From: Coemansia sp. RSA 922
Lineage: Eukaryota > Kickxellomycota > Kickxellomycetes > Kickxellales > Kickxellaceae
DNA length: 14,278 bases
Direction of reading: 5' to 3'
Assembly: GCA_027577415.1 (NCBI GenBank)
Contig: JANBQS010000630.1
Coordinates: forward strand, 1-14,278
A program made the translations under genes and the position numbers. The notes under the pieces are model-generated. The model was not told the origin of the DNA and did not search any database. It saw nothing but the letters and a program-made list of their open reading frames with translations. This document shows, one piece after another, positions 6,701-14,111 of this stretch; the stretch's first letter is position 1; the number at the start of each line of letters is the position of its first letter.

Positions 6701-9667
6701 GTTGTTGTGGCGTCGGCTGAGCCAACTACGATCGAAGTAGATATCGGCAAGATCGGAACTCCGACTCTGATTAACCCCGGACACTTTGACGACCAGAGCG
6801 ACGTAGTAATTCCCGGGTTTATTGCTGCGCATCTCAAGCCACATCAGCTCGAAGGTGTGCGCTTCATGTGGCGTAATTTGGTTATGCTGAGCAACCACTG
6901 CAGCAGCACCGGCGACCGAGGCAGCACCAGCAGTGGGCGGCTGATTCCGCCGCAGCATGGGTGCGTTCTAGCTCACTCGATGGGGCTGGGCAAGACACTG
7001 CAGACGATTGCCTTGATTTACACGCTGCTCAATGCCGTCAGCACGCCGACGCCTATTCCCGACTTTGTTGGGTCGAATTACAATACGCGGCGGGTGCTTA
7101 TTCTGTGCCCGCCCACTATCCAAACCAACTGGGCTGCCGAGTTTTGGAAGTGGGCTGGCGTGCACCACACTACAGCAAAGGCCAGTGCCTACCACCGAGC
7201 TGTTGACGGCCCTCTGCTGCCGCCAGGCTTTGGCGGCAGTGTCAATTCCTTGGGCGAGGGAGGAATGAACCATCGCACAAAGCTGCGGATACTCCAGGCC
7301 CTGCGGCGCGAGACGAGGCGCGTCGTCACTCAAGTCGTCAACTTTGGCCAAATGACGAATATGAAGATGAGGCTGGCAGCGCTGAAAGCGTGGCACCAGT
7401 ACGGCGGTGTTATGATAATGGGGTATCCAGGGTTCCGCGAGCTTATGAAGGTCGTCGAAGGTCGCCGTGGTAAGAGAGCGACAGCTGTGGCCGGAAGGGA
7501 CTCGTCCAGCTCTCCTGGACCCGCAGACCCTGATTCGCCTCAGGTACTGCTGCGGCGCTACTTGCTAGAGGATGGTCCCTGCCTGGTGGTCGCCGACGAG
7601 GGGCATGTTATTAAGAACTCGGACGCGCTGCTTTCAAAGTACGTCAATTTGCTAAAGACCAAAGCACGCGTGTGTCTGACGGGATATCCTCTGCAGAACA
7701 ACCTCGTCGAGTACTGGACCATGGTTAACTTTTGCTCGTCAAAGTTCCTCGGCGACCTGCCCGACTTTCGCAACAGTTACGTCCATCCGATCGATAACGG
7801 CCTGTACTTGGACTCGTCGCCGGCTGACAAGCGCGTAAGCACGCTGCGTATGAAGGCCCTGCATGGCCTACTCGAGGGCATTGTTGACCGTCGCGACATG
7901 AGCGTCCTCCACAGCCAGCTGCCGCGTAAGGCCGAATACGTTATCGCTTGCCCACTGACGCCTGCTCAGATGCACCTCTACAGCGCCTACCTCGCTCATG
8001 TCATTGGCATTGGGCCTGACTCGGAGGACTCGAGCATTATCCAAGCTGCCAGCGGCCACAATCTGCTGGTGCACAGCAGCCTATTGTCGAACATTTGCAA
8101 CCACCCCGCCATTTTCCACAGCGTCATCACTAATGACAGCGGATCGACCACGCCAGCGGCGGCAGCAGGAAGAGCTCGGGTGGCCCAAGCGCAGGCCGTG
8201 TCAATGTCGATTGATGAGGACAACGCTGATCTGGAACAGCTGGAAAATTTGGCTCAAGAGCTTGGCAGTAGCGGCGGAGGTGTCAACCTCAGTGGAAGAA
8301 ATACTGACTGGTGCAAGGATATCTTTGCGAGCTATTCAGAGCCCGGCCAGGACTTGCGCCTCCCCTCGCACTGCCTCAAAGTGGTGCTAATGTTGGATAT
8401 CATTCGTCTCAGCATCGCTCAGGGCGAGCGCGTGTTGGTATTTACGCGCAGCATTCCCACTCTGGACTATTTGCAGCAGGCCGTCGATGCCAGCGGCATA
8501 CTGGCTGCCACCTCTGGCTCTTCGTTACGTATTGACGGGTCAACCAATATCGCCCATCGCCAGGACCTGATCGACAGCTTCAACGCCCCCAACTCGCCGC
8601 ACTATTTATTCTTCATCTCGTCTGGCACTGGGTCGATTGGCGTGAATTTGGTTGCTGCCAGCCGTGTTATTATTTTCGACGTTGGATGGAATCCACTTTA
8701 TGACGAGCAGGCCATTGCTCGCGCCTACCGCTATGGCCAGCGCCGCCGCGTCTATGTCTACCGCCTGATAACAGCCGGCACTTGGGAAGACAACTTGTTT
8801 AGCAACAATTTGTTCAAAGTCGCCATGACTCGCCGCGTTGTTGATCGTCAGACTACGGGCCGTCGAAACACGCGCGACGAGATGCGGCGCTACTTTCAGC
8901 ACCCGCCACTAACCTCGCCCCCTATTTCCACTGACGACATAGCTCGCCTTGCCGAAGAATACCACGACGACTCGGTGTTTACGACCTTGCTGGCGGAGCA
9001 TGCTTTCAACTTGGCAAAAGTTACGCCGCAGGCCACGCTGGTCGCCGAGGAAGAGGAGCACTTGCTTGAGGGCGATTCGGAGGTTATAAAGTCGATGATC
9101 AACGCCGAAATGCAACGCTTTGGTCAGATCCCAGTTAGCAATTCGCCACAGCCTGATGATTCGACTACTACGCCAGTCTCCGCCCTAGCCGCTGCAAATC
9201 GCGTTGCCTCGGCTGCCATTAACTCGTCTCGCCCCCGCGCAATACGTCCACCCCTACCACCACCACCACCACGAGCGCCCCAGCCGGCAGGAGCAGCAGC
9301 AACACATATGATTGATTCCAGCCATCCATTTTGGTATGACATCCGCCGCCAAAAGGTCAGCATTGTCAAAGGCATCTTGGATAAGGTATTGGCACGACTA
9401 TCTGATGTGCCCGCCTTTCCGCCAGAGCAAGACGCTGTCAACAGGACCCGCAGGAATATGATTACAATAATAACCAACTGGCGAAACGAGACTATGGCCT
9501 ATCTTGGCGGAGCTGGTGCTGACTTGGGGCGGCGCTATGGGGAGCTACTAGTTAATGCCTTGCCAGGGCTTTGCAACAACGTGTTTTGCGTGTATGTTGT
9601 TCACTTGCATTTATGTACGGATAACGACTTGCGGCAGTTTCTCATAAACACCACTAGCTTGTCATGA
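3737..9667 (+). CDS. SNF2-family ATPase of the ATRX/ARIP4 (RAD54L2) type
   Basis: A nuclear, DNA-translocating chromatin remodeller. From ATG 3737 the protein has 1976 residues; an upstream exon (3507-3567) would lengthen it. Residues about 1-960 are mostly disordered, with P-E-P-L-P-E repeats, a seven-Gln run, Asp clusters and SUMO-interaction-like motifs, plus one better-ordered segment (about 390-490). The ATPase runs from K-P-H-Q-L-E-G-V-R-F (about 1036) through Walker A G-L-G-K-T (K1086), D-E-G-H (D1287; the GH form is typical of ATRX/ARIP4) and L-T-G-Y-P-L-Q-N-N (Y1317, where ATRX has Thr). The helicase-C lobe spans about 1545-1720, with G-S-I-G-V-N-L-V-A-A and R-A-Y-R-Y-G-Q. The loop from V-N-F to Y-V-H-P-I also matches ATRX. 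No Cys-rich ADD domain is visible, so it is closer to ARIP4 or fungal ATRX-like proteins. A proline run lies near 1890. The last 25 codons may be altered by a small intron. Confidence 0.9.
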   Translation: MARLATITYDVIPRRVTLYSAVFGLGHLDSDTEMEPDIEMTEVDPEMNTNQAVAPVSADTAKAATPEPMYIITDDSSASDPEQLLSPTANARRSLERLSLRSPQQTSRESDQELHQPSPNHFPRDSPERLPESSPELSPEPLPEPSHELSPEPLPEQTPSPAQKRRIAPILITSELPATSTGNLVDDQRPFVLIPPPTLPPWEARQQLRSAFEESRFSRFKPFRTFTRRHLVKRPAENPDRVQPPAISSSGESLVPKFIKNVGDSFWFCRHASFTQDHIIAQLQAKDDDDSQQQQQQQRATLDDDMATIQSWMWRHLRHNDRLLIDDFDDDEETLPVYGESDDEGEYSDSLMLEISEEQREASKRRAQLDTVERERVAEVQRIIQQRLAFFYSEWKDKTQPRMELRACSLWRSNVAGRIRLETLLAKLVDERLPKIQRAVVDSGEAQKRKIVSQCESLRVTADQISEIKWLLELTSGPQPLPLRSRHTRKQNIDQAPDRGPRRNTRKLIRPQQRVAQRYYSARASATLPGLSSRHSRLGRPAGPANGDNVDDNDMSVDSMDEFIDGDDDDDGDVAPVRSVGDTDLSTANERLISSVPSLEAAAFTTELARHSPDAMYSAAINYIQQMAQGVTSFHTTSHSGSALPLSPNMAFRASSSRASGPEPTKAVSAGIALRVWAEFQHWIHTARPTVQVQYASIQIRDKAKKQLDHLLNKQQAGANVEISIKPPQRWVPRRFADVAASVVSTPLLHMRAKDRPLRPPPNADIAPRSSPVLIIDGRHLPEVLHVMHDNGVAQHTAFSDFYRWRRRNDGTQRSPAMPSSEDEGDVDKCADRAKSGQKGPQNMHKRTHDAVISSDDDLLVDNGISAVDMAILEAEAEHAEQVVLSSQPKPPVTGVTPARNRRRNIRPIREEDAEVLETRRIQRQAEEEVNRRMQKAAAAAAAAESSPNNSQGALSQQTSVVVAIDDDDDDDGTEDDKGEVVMSGTRPVVVASAEPTTIEVDIGKIGTPTLINPGHFDDQSDVVIPGFIAAHLKPHQLEGVRFMWRNLVMLSNHCSSTGDRGSTSSGRLIPPQHGCVLAHSMGLGKTLQTIALIYTLLNAVSTPTPIPDFVGSNYNTRRVLILCPPTIQTNWAAEFWKWAGVHHTTAKASAYHRAVDGPLLPPGFGGSVNSLGEGGMNHRTKLRILQALRRETRRVVTQVVNFGQMTNMKMRLAALKAWHQYGGVMIMGYPGFRELMKVVEGRRGKRATAVAGRDSSSSPGPADPDSPQVLLRRYLLEDGPCLVVADEGHVIKNSDALLSKYVNLLKTKARVCLTGYPLQNNLVEYWTMVNFCSSKFLGDLPDFRNSYVHPIDNGLYLDSSPADKRVSTLRMKALHGLLEGIVDRRDMSVLHSQLPRKAEYVIACPLTPAQMHLYSAYLAHVIGIGPDSEDSSIIQAASGHNLLVHSSLLSNICNHPAIFHSVITNDSGSTTPAAAAGRARVAQAQAVSMSIDEDNADLEQLENLAQELGSSGGGVNLSGRNTDWCKDIFASYSEPGQDLRLPSHCLKVVLMLDIIRLSIAQGERVLVFTRSIPTLDYLQQAVDASGILAATSGSSLRIDGSTNIAHRQDLIDSFNAPNSPHYLFFISSGTGSIGVNLVAASRVIIFDVGWNPLYDEQAIARAYRYGQRRRVYVYRLITAGTWEDNLFSNNLFKVAMTRRVVDRQTTGRRNTRDEMRRYFQHPPLTSPPISTDDIARLAEEYHDDSVFTTLLAEHAFNLAKVTPQATLVAEEEEHLLEGDSEVIKSMINAEMQRFGQIPVSNSPQPDDSTTTPVSALAAANRVASAAINSSRPRAIRPPLPPPPPRAPQPAGAAATHMIDSSHPFWYDIRRQKVSIVKGILDKVLARLSDVPAFPPEQDAVNRTRRNMITIITNWRNETMAYLGGAGADLGRRYGELLVNALPGLCNNVFCVYVVHLHLCTDNDLRQFLINTTSLS
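4117..4215 (+). repeat. In-frame Pro-Glu-Ser repeat in the SNF2 N-terminus
   Basis: Codons for S-P-E-P-L-P-E type units repeat. The clearest DNA copies, about 36 bases apart, start at 4142 and 4178 (gaactgtcgcctgagcc and gagctgtcgcccgagcc). The array is a coding minisatellite in a disordered region, and its copy number may vary. Confidence 0.7.
4610..4630 (+). repeat. Polyglutamine tract (7 codons, CAG/CAA)
   Basis: Five CAG, one CAA and one CAG codon run together in the SNF2 frame, directly after an Asp cluster. Together they make a short low-complexity D-then-Q patch. Confidence 0.85.
9592..9637 (+). other. Possible 46-nt terminal intron of the SNF2 gene
   Basis: GTATGT at 9592 and CAG at 9635-9637, with a branch-like ataac (9621-9625) 12 bases before the acceptor, could form a very short intron. 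Removing it changes the frame and ends the protein after V-S-H-K-H-H at a TAG about 20 bases on, instead of the 25-residue unspliced tail ending at 9667. Evidence is limited to the splice motifs. Confidence 0.25.
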
Positions 9668-9673
9668 AATAAA
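9668..9673 (+). terminator. AATAAA polyadenylation signal after the SNF2 gene
   Basis: A perfect AATAAA starts immediately after the TGA stop (9665-9667), which implies a very short 3' UTR. Confidence 0.5.
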
Positions 9674-9953
9674 TTATGTATGGTTGTTTTCCAAAAAAAA
9701 AGTGTCTATTTTCTTTAAGGCAAAGGAAGAAAATACAAAGTACCCTTTTCCATTTGATGACCCAATTTTACAATGCACATTCTTTTTTTAAAAACATGCG
9801 GGGTTTCCAAAGAGCACAAAGGAGTAAAACGACGATTTGTCTTCCCCTTGCACTGAGAACACTTTTTTTGTCATCATCTCTTTTACTTTTACACTATTAT
9901 TTTTTATATTACCCTTGTAATTTTAAGCTCTATTTTCCCCTATTATCTCGCTC
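9674..9953 (+). promoter_or_regulatory. Promoter/leader of the membrane zinc-ribbon gene
   Basis: This 280-base AT-rich region ends in a long pyrimidine-rich tract with a TTTTTTATATTA element (about 9900-9912), roughly 45 bases before the ATG at 9954. An open frame passes through it from 9676, but it looks like translated leader sequence and overlaps the real gene in another frame. Confidence 0.35.
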
Positions 9954-11012
9954 ATGGCCAACTCCACACCAAAGGACCAGCAGAGAGTTGGTTTTCAGAG
10001 AGGTACTCGCGCTCTCAACATACTACTATGCCTCTCGATGTTTACCTGCCAGGCATTGATGTGTGTATATCAGGCTCCACACTACAGCTCACCCATGTTT
10101 ACTATTCAGTATTTTAGACGGGGCGTGATTATGTCTTGGCTTGTAGTACTTATCTGGTGCAATTGGCGCAAGTCTGGAAGGTTCAGGAAACTCTTTCCTG
10201 TATTCGCCTATAGGTGCTGGAGTCATATAGCCTATGGATTTGTGTTTGCTGCCATTGGCATATTTACTCTGCAGGACCCACTTACTTTGGCCTTGTATCA
10301 GGGTTACCAGCAGCATCTCTGCTCAGATGGCGATCACTGTAGTATTATTGAATCACCAGAAACTATGCTCTACATGATTGTTGGAAGTTGCACAGTGTGC
10401 TTATCTAGCTTGATTATCGGAGTAATAAGCGCATTTATTGTAAGGCTCAACTACTACGAGCCAAGACAAGCTATAATACCTGATACTATTTATTGTGGTA
10501 GGTGTGGAACTGAGGAAATGGATTCAAATGAGAGTGAATGTGCATCATGTAAAGCAATAATTTCAAAAGCTAAAGGAAAGGGAAAAGCCGAACCAAATTC
10601 TGCAGATATACATGATAATTATGAACGTGGAAGAACAAGAGGTAGGGGAGGGCGCTTTGCTGCATCACTAAGCTCCAGCAGGTCAACGAAATTTGTTGGT
10701 GTAGGAGGACATATTAAATCAGTAAGTTCTAGTAGGGGAGCTAGTTCAAGTAGATCACAAAGTTCTAGTAGGGGAGCTAGCTCAAGTAGATCACAGAGTT
10801 CTGGCAGAGGAGCAAGCTCAAGTAGATCACAGAGTTCTGGTAAAGGAGTAGGCTCAAGTAGGCCAGCAGGCTCTCGCAGAATAGCAAGCCCTAGGGGATC
10901 ACCAGTCCCTGGTAAAGGAGCAAGCCCAACAGGTGAATGCGAAAAATGTAATAAGACTGTATATGAGGGGTATGATTATTGTGATGATTGCATGCCAATG
11001 TTATCGATATAA
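9954..11012 (+). CDS. Four-TM membrane protein with two Cys4 zinc modules and an SR-rich repeat
   Basis: The 352-residue product was not recognised. It has four hydrophobic segments at about 20-39, 57-71, 90-106 and 138-163, a tetraspan layout. The TM3-TM4 loop carries C123 and C129 in H-L-C-S-D-G-D-H-C, which could form a disulfide. After the last helix comes a zinc-ribbon-like Cys4 module (C181, C184, C196, C199: CxxC-x11-CxxC). An Arg/Gly- and Ser/Arg-rich disordered stretch (about 220-320) follows, with a 12-residue repeat. A second Cys4 module (C329, C332, C343, C346: CxxC-x10-CxxC) closes the protein. Both modules and the repeat lie on the same side of the membrane, probably cytosolic. 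ATG 9954 is the first start in the frame. Codons are A/T-rich, unlike the SNF2 gene to its left. A membrane-anchored adaptor is an inference only. Confidence 0.8.
   Translation: MANSTPKDQQRVGFQRGTRALNILLCLSMFTCQALMCVYQAPHYSSPMFTIQYFRRGVIMSWLVVLIWCNWRKSGRFRKLFPVFAYRCWSHIAYGFVFAAIGIFTLQDPLTLALYQGYQQHLCSDGDHCSIIESPETMLYMIVGSCTVCLSSLIIGVISAFIVRLNYYEPRQAIIPDTIYCGRCGTEEMDSNESECASCKAIISKAKGKGKAEPNSADIHDNYERGRTRGRGGRFAASLSSSRSTKFVGVGGHIKSVSSSRGASSSRSQSSSRGASSSRSQSSGRGASSSRSQSSGKGVGSSRPAGSRRIASPRGSPVPGKGASPTGECEKCNKTVYEGYDYCDDCMPMLSI
10725..10868 (+). repeat. Four 36-bp coding repeats (S-S-S-R-G-A-S-S-S-R-S-Q)
   Basis: Four in-phase 36-base units start at 10725, 10761, 10797 and 10833. The first two are almost identical and the last is the most diverged. 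They encode the Ser/Arg 12-mer of the membrane protein, a likely phosphorylation-prone linker. Confidence 0.9.
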
Positions 11013-11031
11013 TAGCAGTTTTAAGAAGAAA

Positions 11032-11046
11032 AATAAATGTAATAAA
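11032..11046 (+). terminator. Tandem AATAAA polyadenylation signals
   Basis: AATAAA occurs at 11032-11037 and again at 11041-11046, 20-30 bases after the stop of the membrane protein. This is a normal position for a short 3' UTR. Confidence 0.5.
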
Positions 11047-11604
11047 ACAAAACAAGAAGAAACTCACCATATCCTGTTATGAGAGGGCAGCATATTTATA
11101 GTGAATATGCCAATAATATATGCAAAAAGCTTTAAGTGAATAAAAAGTTCATGCAACCTAGGATAAGTTTTTATAAAAAAAAGGATTTAATTGTAAGGAA
11201 ACTGTATATAAGAGAAGAAAAAAGAAATGTTGGCTTTTATAGCCACATTGTTTAGCTTGTGGAGCCATTGCACTTGTTCTTTGTAACAAGTATCACTGTA
11301 GTGACGCGGATCATGATGCATTTAAAGTAGCTGACCCATCTTGGGCAGAATGAGCCATGGGACTTGCAGCGCCATCAGTCCATTGTTAGCCACTGGCTCT
11401 GTTGGTACAAATATATTTCTTTGGGCATGTCAAAAAATTACTTACATATCCAAACACTTTTAACACATGCTTTCACAAAAGAAATTGTGAGGGAGAAAGA
11501 AAGCCTTTATACCCATTGAAAAAGGGAGCACCTCCATTTCTCTTTCACTTCTCTTTCAATTATTTTATATTCCTTTTTTCTTTATTATTCTTGCAACTTT
11601 GACT
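11047..11604 (+). other. Intergenic region with a possible gene relic and the next promoter
   Basis: This stretch of over 550 bases has no supported gene. It holds a short inverted repeat (gcatatt/aatatgc, 11091-11111). A segment at about 11244-11351 encodes about 35 stop-free codons, including C-S-D-A-D-H, faintly like the TM3-TM4 loop of the gene to its left. The segment before 11605 is pyrimidine-rich, with a ttattttatatt element (about 11559-11570). An open frame at 11402-11602 lacks a convincing start and is not called. No tRNA or snRNA signature was found. Confidence 0.35.
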
Positions 11605-11967
11605 ATGTCCAGAAGAGAAGATCTGTTTTTCTGCTATAGTGTTGGAATGAAGTTTGACTATTGTCAGACACTTCCAGCTAATACCAAGTTCTGCTATGAT
11701 GATGACCTCCGTTTCATTGTAATACAATCACCAATCGAGTTTGATAATACATACCAAGTTACAAGGAATAGCCAGGTCAATGTTCGTCATATACACCCAA
11801 GGTCAGGTTATTCGGGGAATAATTATTATATGCTCTATGTTTCGGGGGAAACTATCCACAATATTGTTGCCTTTGCAAAGCTGACTCATGACTCCCTCTA
11901 TAATTTTCTCACTCGTGTCAAGCAAAAGAAGCTGGCACATATGAAGAAAAAGAAAGTAAGCATCTAG
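11605..11967 (+). CDS. Hypothetical 120-residue protein with basic tail
   Basis: No family was recognised. The product is a small, apparently soluble globular protein with alternating hydrophobic segments (for example L-R-F-I-V-I-Q and Y-Y-M-L-Y-V) suggesting beta strands. An amphipathic segment (about 93-108) and a Lys-rich end (K-K-K-K) follow. There is no signal peptide or membrane helix. ATG 11605 is the first in the frame; two codons before it have no ATG. A GTAAGC donor at 11956 and a strong pyrimidine tract ending in TTTAG at 11997 could define a 42-base intron. Splicing would replace the last three residues by L-V before a TAA, so the effect on the protein is minor. The A/T-rich codon use matches its two neighbours. 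Confidence 0.55.
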   Translation: MSRREDLFFCYSVGMKFDYCQTLPANTKFCYDDDLRFIVIQSPIEFDNTYQVTRNSQVNVRHIHPRSGYSGNNYYMLYVSGETIHNIVAFAKLTHDSLYNFLTRVKQKKLAHMKKKKVSI

Positions 11968-12233
11968 GCTTGTAGTTTTCTTTCTCTCCATCTTTAGTTG
12001 GTTTAAATGTATGGCCTTGAAGCTGACAAGCTAGAGAAAAAAATGTACTCATTGGACTAGCTTCTGCAGCAAGCAGGCCTTTCTTCTTTTTAAAAAGAAT
12101 GAGACTGCAAGTCCCCCCTTTTCCAAAGCAGCCAAAGCTGGCTTTCAAAAGGACCTTTCACATAATGTAATGTTCTTCACTGCTCTTCCCCACTCTTTAC
12201 CTTTTTTTCTATAATATTTTTTTGCCAGCCTCC
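11968..12233 (+). promoter_or_regulatory. Promoter region of the F-box-like gene
   Basis: This 266-base spacer contains a perfect 16-bp palindrome, ttctttttaaaaagaa (12084-12099). A C-rich tract follows (about 12113-12120), then a pyrimidine-rich leader with a tataatatttttt element (12210-12222) just ahead of the ATG at 12234. A minus-strand open frame (11918-12148) overlaps the preceding gene and is not supported. Confidence 0.35.
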
Positions 12234-13847
12234 ATGTCTACTAGCACATCCTCAGCTCAAGGTCTTCCTCTGCATGTCCTACGCCTAATTCTAGGCTATG
12301 CTGCTTCTCAATACAAGGCACCATATAACAAATATGTGGGCCCAACTGCTACAACTAAAGAGCTACTCTCAGTGTGCCATTCATGGAGACAGGCAGCTCT
12401 TGAACACTTGTGGAGGACAATTCAGCTTACTATTGATGATCAGAAAGGCACTGTGTTTATAGACCATCCAGGTTGGGCCAAGAACTTTATGTTTCCACAT
12501 AATGCACAGGACCTGGTTGAAGAGATTATTGTGTCAGTTTCAATTGAAAGCATCGTCACTGGAATTGCTGCCAATTTACTTTCTAGCTACATTAAGCGTA
12601 TGCCAGGATTGCCCCAGGCTTCCAATCTCCTTGTTGTAGTTAGCTATAGCAAGATTGGACCTGGAACCACACAAACTAGCAGAACAAAGTGCACTATAGA
12701 CTTTGCTCAGTTGCTAAAGTCTATGACGTGTAAGGGCAGTGCCATTGCCAAGGTCAAATGCATTGGAACCTATATTTTTGACAAGTTGGTGGAAGATAAT
12801 TTTGGCATGTTTGTAAGAACTGTAACAAATGGTAATCGCTCAAAGGCTGGCCTGTGTCTTGGTGGTACTCGCTTTGACAAGTGTATTGACTCTCTTCCCC
12901 CATTGTCTTCACTGAAAATGCATATTCAACCTTCACGAAATGTAAGTTCAAGCATACTCTTTCGTTGTGCCAATTCACTTGTAGAGTTGGATGTTGCTAC
13001 TAGTGACTATAAATCTCTGCTTCAAAGTGGAGATGGCCAGACTGTTGTTTATCCAAATGTCAAACACCTAATTATGCGCTCAACCTTTTTCCATTATCCT
13101 GTCAAAAAGGAGCTAACTGCAAACATTGTGCCATTCCCAAAGCTGGAAAGACTGGAAATGTACATGCAGTACCCTTATAGTGATGATGTGCTCTTCAGGG
13201 GCAATCATGCCTCACTAAAGTATCTGAGATTTCCTCTACATGACACTACAGTGAAATTTTTACATGAACACCAGGCATTTAGGTTCAAGAATAGTGCCCT
13301 GACTCAAGTAGTCATTGATGAAGCAGAGGATAATAAGAGCATTTTGCTTGCCTCTGATGGATCAATGGACATGTTATTAGCCAAACTGTTAAGCAGTGTT
13401 TGCATATTAAAGGTGTCATCATCCAAGATGGTACAGCATGTGATTGCAGCAGCTATGCTTGGGCGTGGGTTTGAGAATATTAAAGTATTGAATGCTGGCT
13501 GGATTAAATTGACTTTGACTGAGGTGCTGAGTTTACTCAAAGTACTTCCAGCTCTTACCCATCTTACAAGTGTTATTGGTGGACAAGGTGTTGGTATTGA
13601 TGATAACATTGGTTCCAGCAGTACAGCTGAAAATACCTTGAAGAAGTGGACAGCATATTTGGGTAAGGATGTAGGCAAGTATGCAGCTGCTCTGTACATC
13701 TTACAAGTTGCCATTGAGTGTCCAAGACTGGCACAAGTTCATGTTCAACATAGTAGTGCCCAGGAAATTAATGAGAACATTGCTGAAATGCTAGAGAGTA
13801 GACCCTATATCAGGGATTCTCCGTACTTCAAGAATTTATTGATGTAA
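12234..13847 (+). CDS. F-box-like protein, lineage-specific family
   Basis: The 537-residue product opens with an F-box-like motif: L-P-L-H-V-L-R-L-I-L (11-20), then a variable loop, then L-L-S-V-C-H-S-W-R-Q-A-A-L-E-H-L-W-R-T-I (44-63). F-box proteins bind Skp1 through this segment and present substrates to an SCF ubiquitin ligase. The remainder (about 70-537) has scattered leucine-rich segments such as L-P-P-L-S-S-L-K-M-H and L-V-E-L-D-V, consistent with an irregular LRR-like substrate-binding region, but no exact repeats. From memory, such proteins with an enlarged F-box loop form a large expanded family in Kickxellomycotina. ATG 12234 is used because the four codons before it start with TTG only. 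No introns are needed. Codons are A/T-rich. Confidence 0.75.
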   Translation: MSTSTSSAQGLPLHVLRLILGYAASQYKAPYNKYVGPTATTKELLSVCHSWRQAALEHLWRTIQLTIDDQKGTVFIDHPGWAKNFMFPHNAQDLVEEIIVSVSIESIVTGIAANLLSSYIKRMPGLPQASNLLVVVSYSKIGPGTTQTSRTKCTIDFAQLLKSMTCKGSAIAKVKCIGTYIFDKLVEDNFGMFVRTVTNGNRSKAGLCLGGTRFDKCIDSLPPLSSLKMHIQPSRNVSSSILFRCANSLVELDVATSDYKSLLQSGDGQTVVYPNVKHLIMRSTFFHYPVKKELTANIVPFPKLERLEMYMQYPYSDDVLFRGNHASLKYLRFPLHDTTVKFLHEHQAFRFKNSALTQVVIDEAEDNKSILLASDGSMDMLLAKLLSSVCILKVSSSKMVQHVIAAAMLGRGFENIKVLNAGWIKLTLTEVLSLLKVLPALTHLTSVIGGQGVGIDDNIGSSSTAENTLKKWTAYLGKDVGKYAAALYILQVAIECPRLAQVHVQHSSAQEINENIAEMLESRPYIRDSPYFKNLLM

Positions 13848-14111
13848 CTCATGCCATATATTTATACCAGTTAGTTCAAGGGTGCTCTATTATCCAACCT
13901 TGTATTAGTAGTTAAGAGCCTGTAACCTGGTGTCTTAAATATTTTTATACTTTAACTGTTACATAGCACTCATATGTTCCTACACTGAATTAATCATGAT
14001 CACCTGATTGGTGTTCCAGGACAAGGATTGCAGCTTAGACCATGAACTAGTAGTAAAGGAGTTTATTATTGTTTACCAAATTGAACTTCATATCTTCCCT
14101 TTAATACATAT
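13848..14111. other. 3' flank of the F-box-like gene, nothing further seen
   Basis: AT-rich sequence after the stop codon. I see no AATAAA, no ORF of interest and no RNA gene signature. It probably contains the 3' UTR and the transition to the terminal minisatellite. Confidence 0.4.

Noticed and set aside
6968..7396. Minus-strand 142-codon frame
   Set aside because: It lies antisense to the conserved ATPase lobe and has no recognisable features.
9676..10059. Plus-strand frame of 127 codons before the membrane protein
   Set aside because: It overlaps the start of a better-supported gene in another frame and is mostly translated T-rich leader.
11240..11420. Possible structured ncRNA (snRNA/snoRNA) in the less AT-rich island
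   Set aside because: No U1, U2, U4, U5 or U6 signature or convincing C/D or H/ACA boxes were found. A gene relic is a weak but better explanation.
11402..11602. 66-codon frame upstream of the 120-residue gene
   Set aside because: It has no ATG at its start, encodes a Phe-rich leader-like sequence and lies over the promoter.
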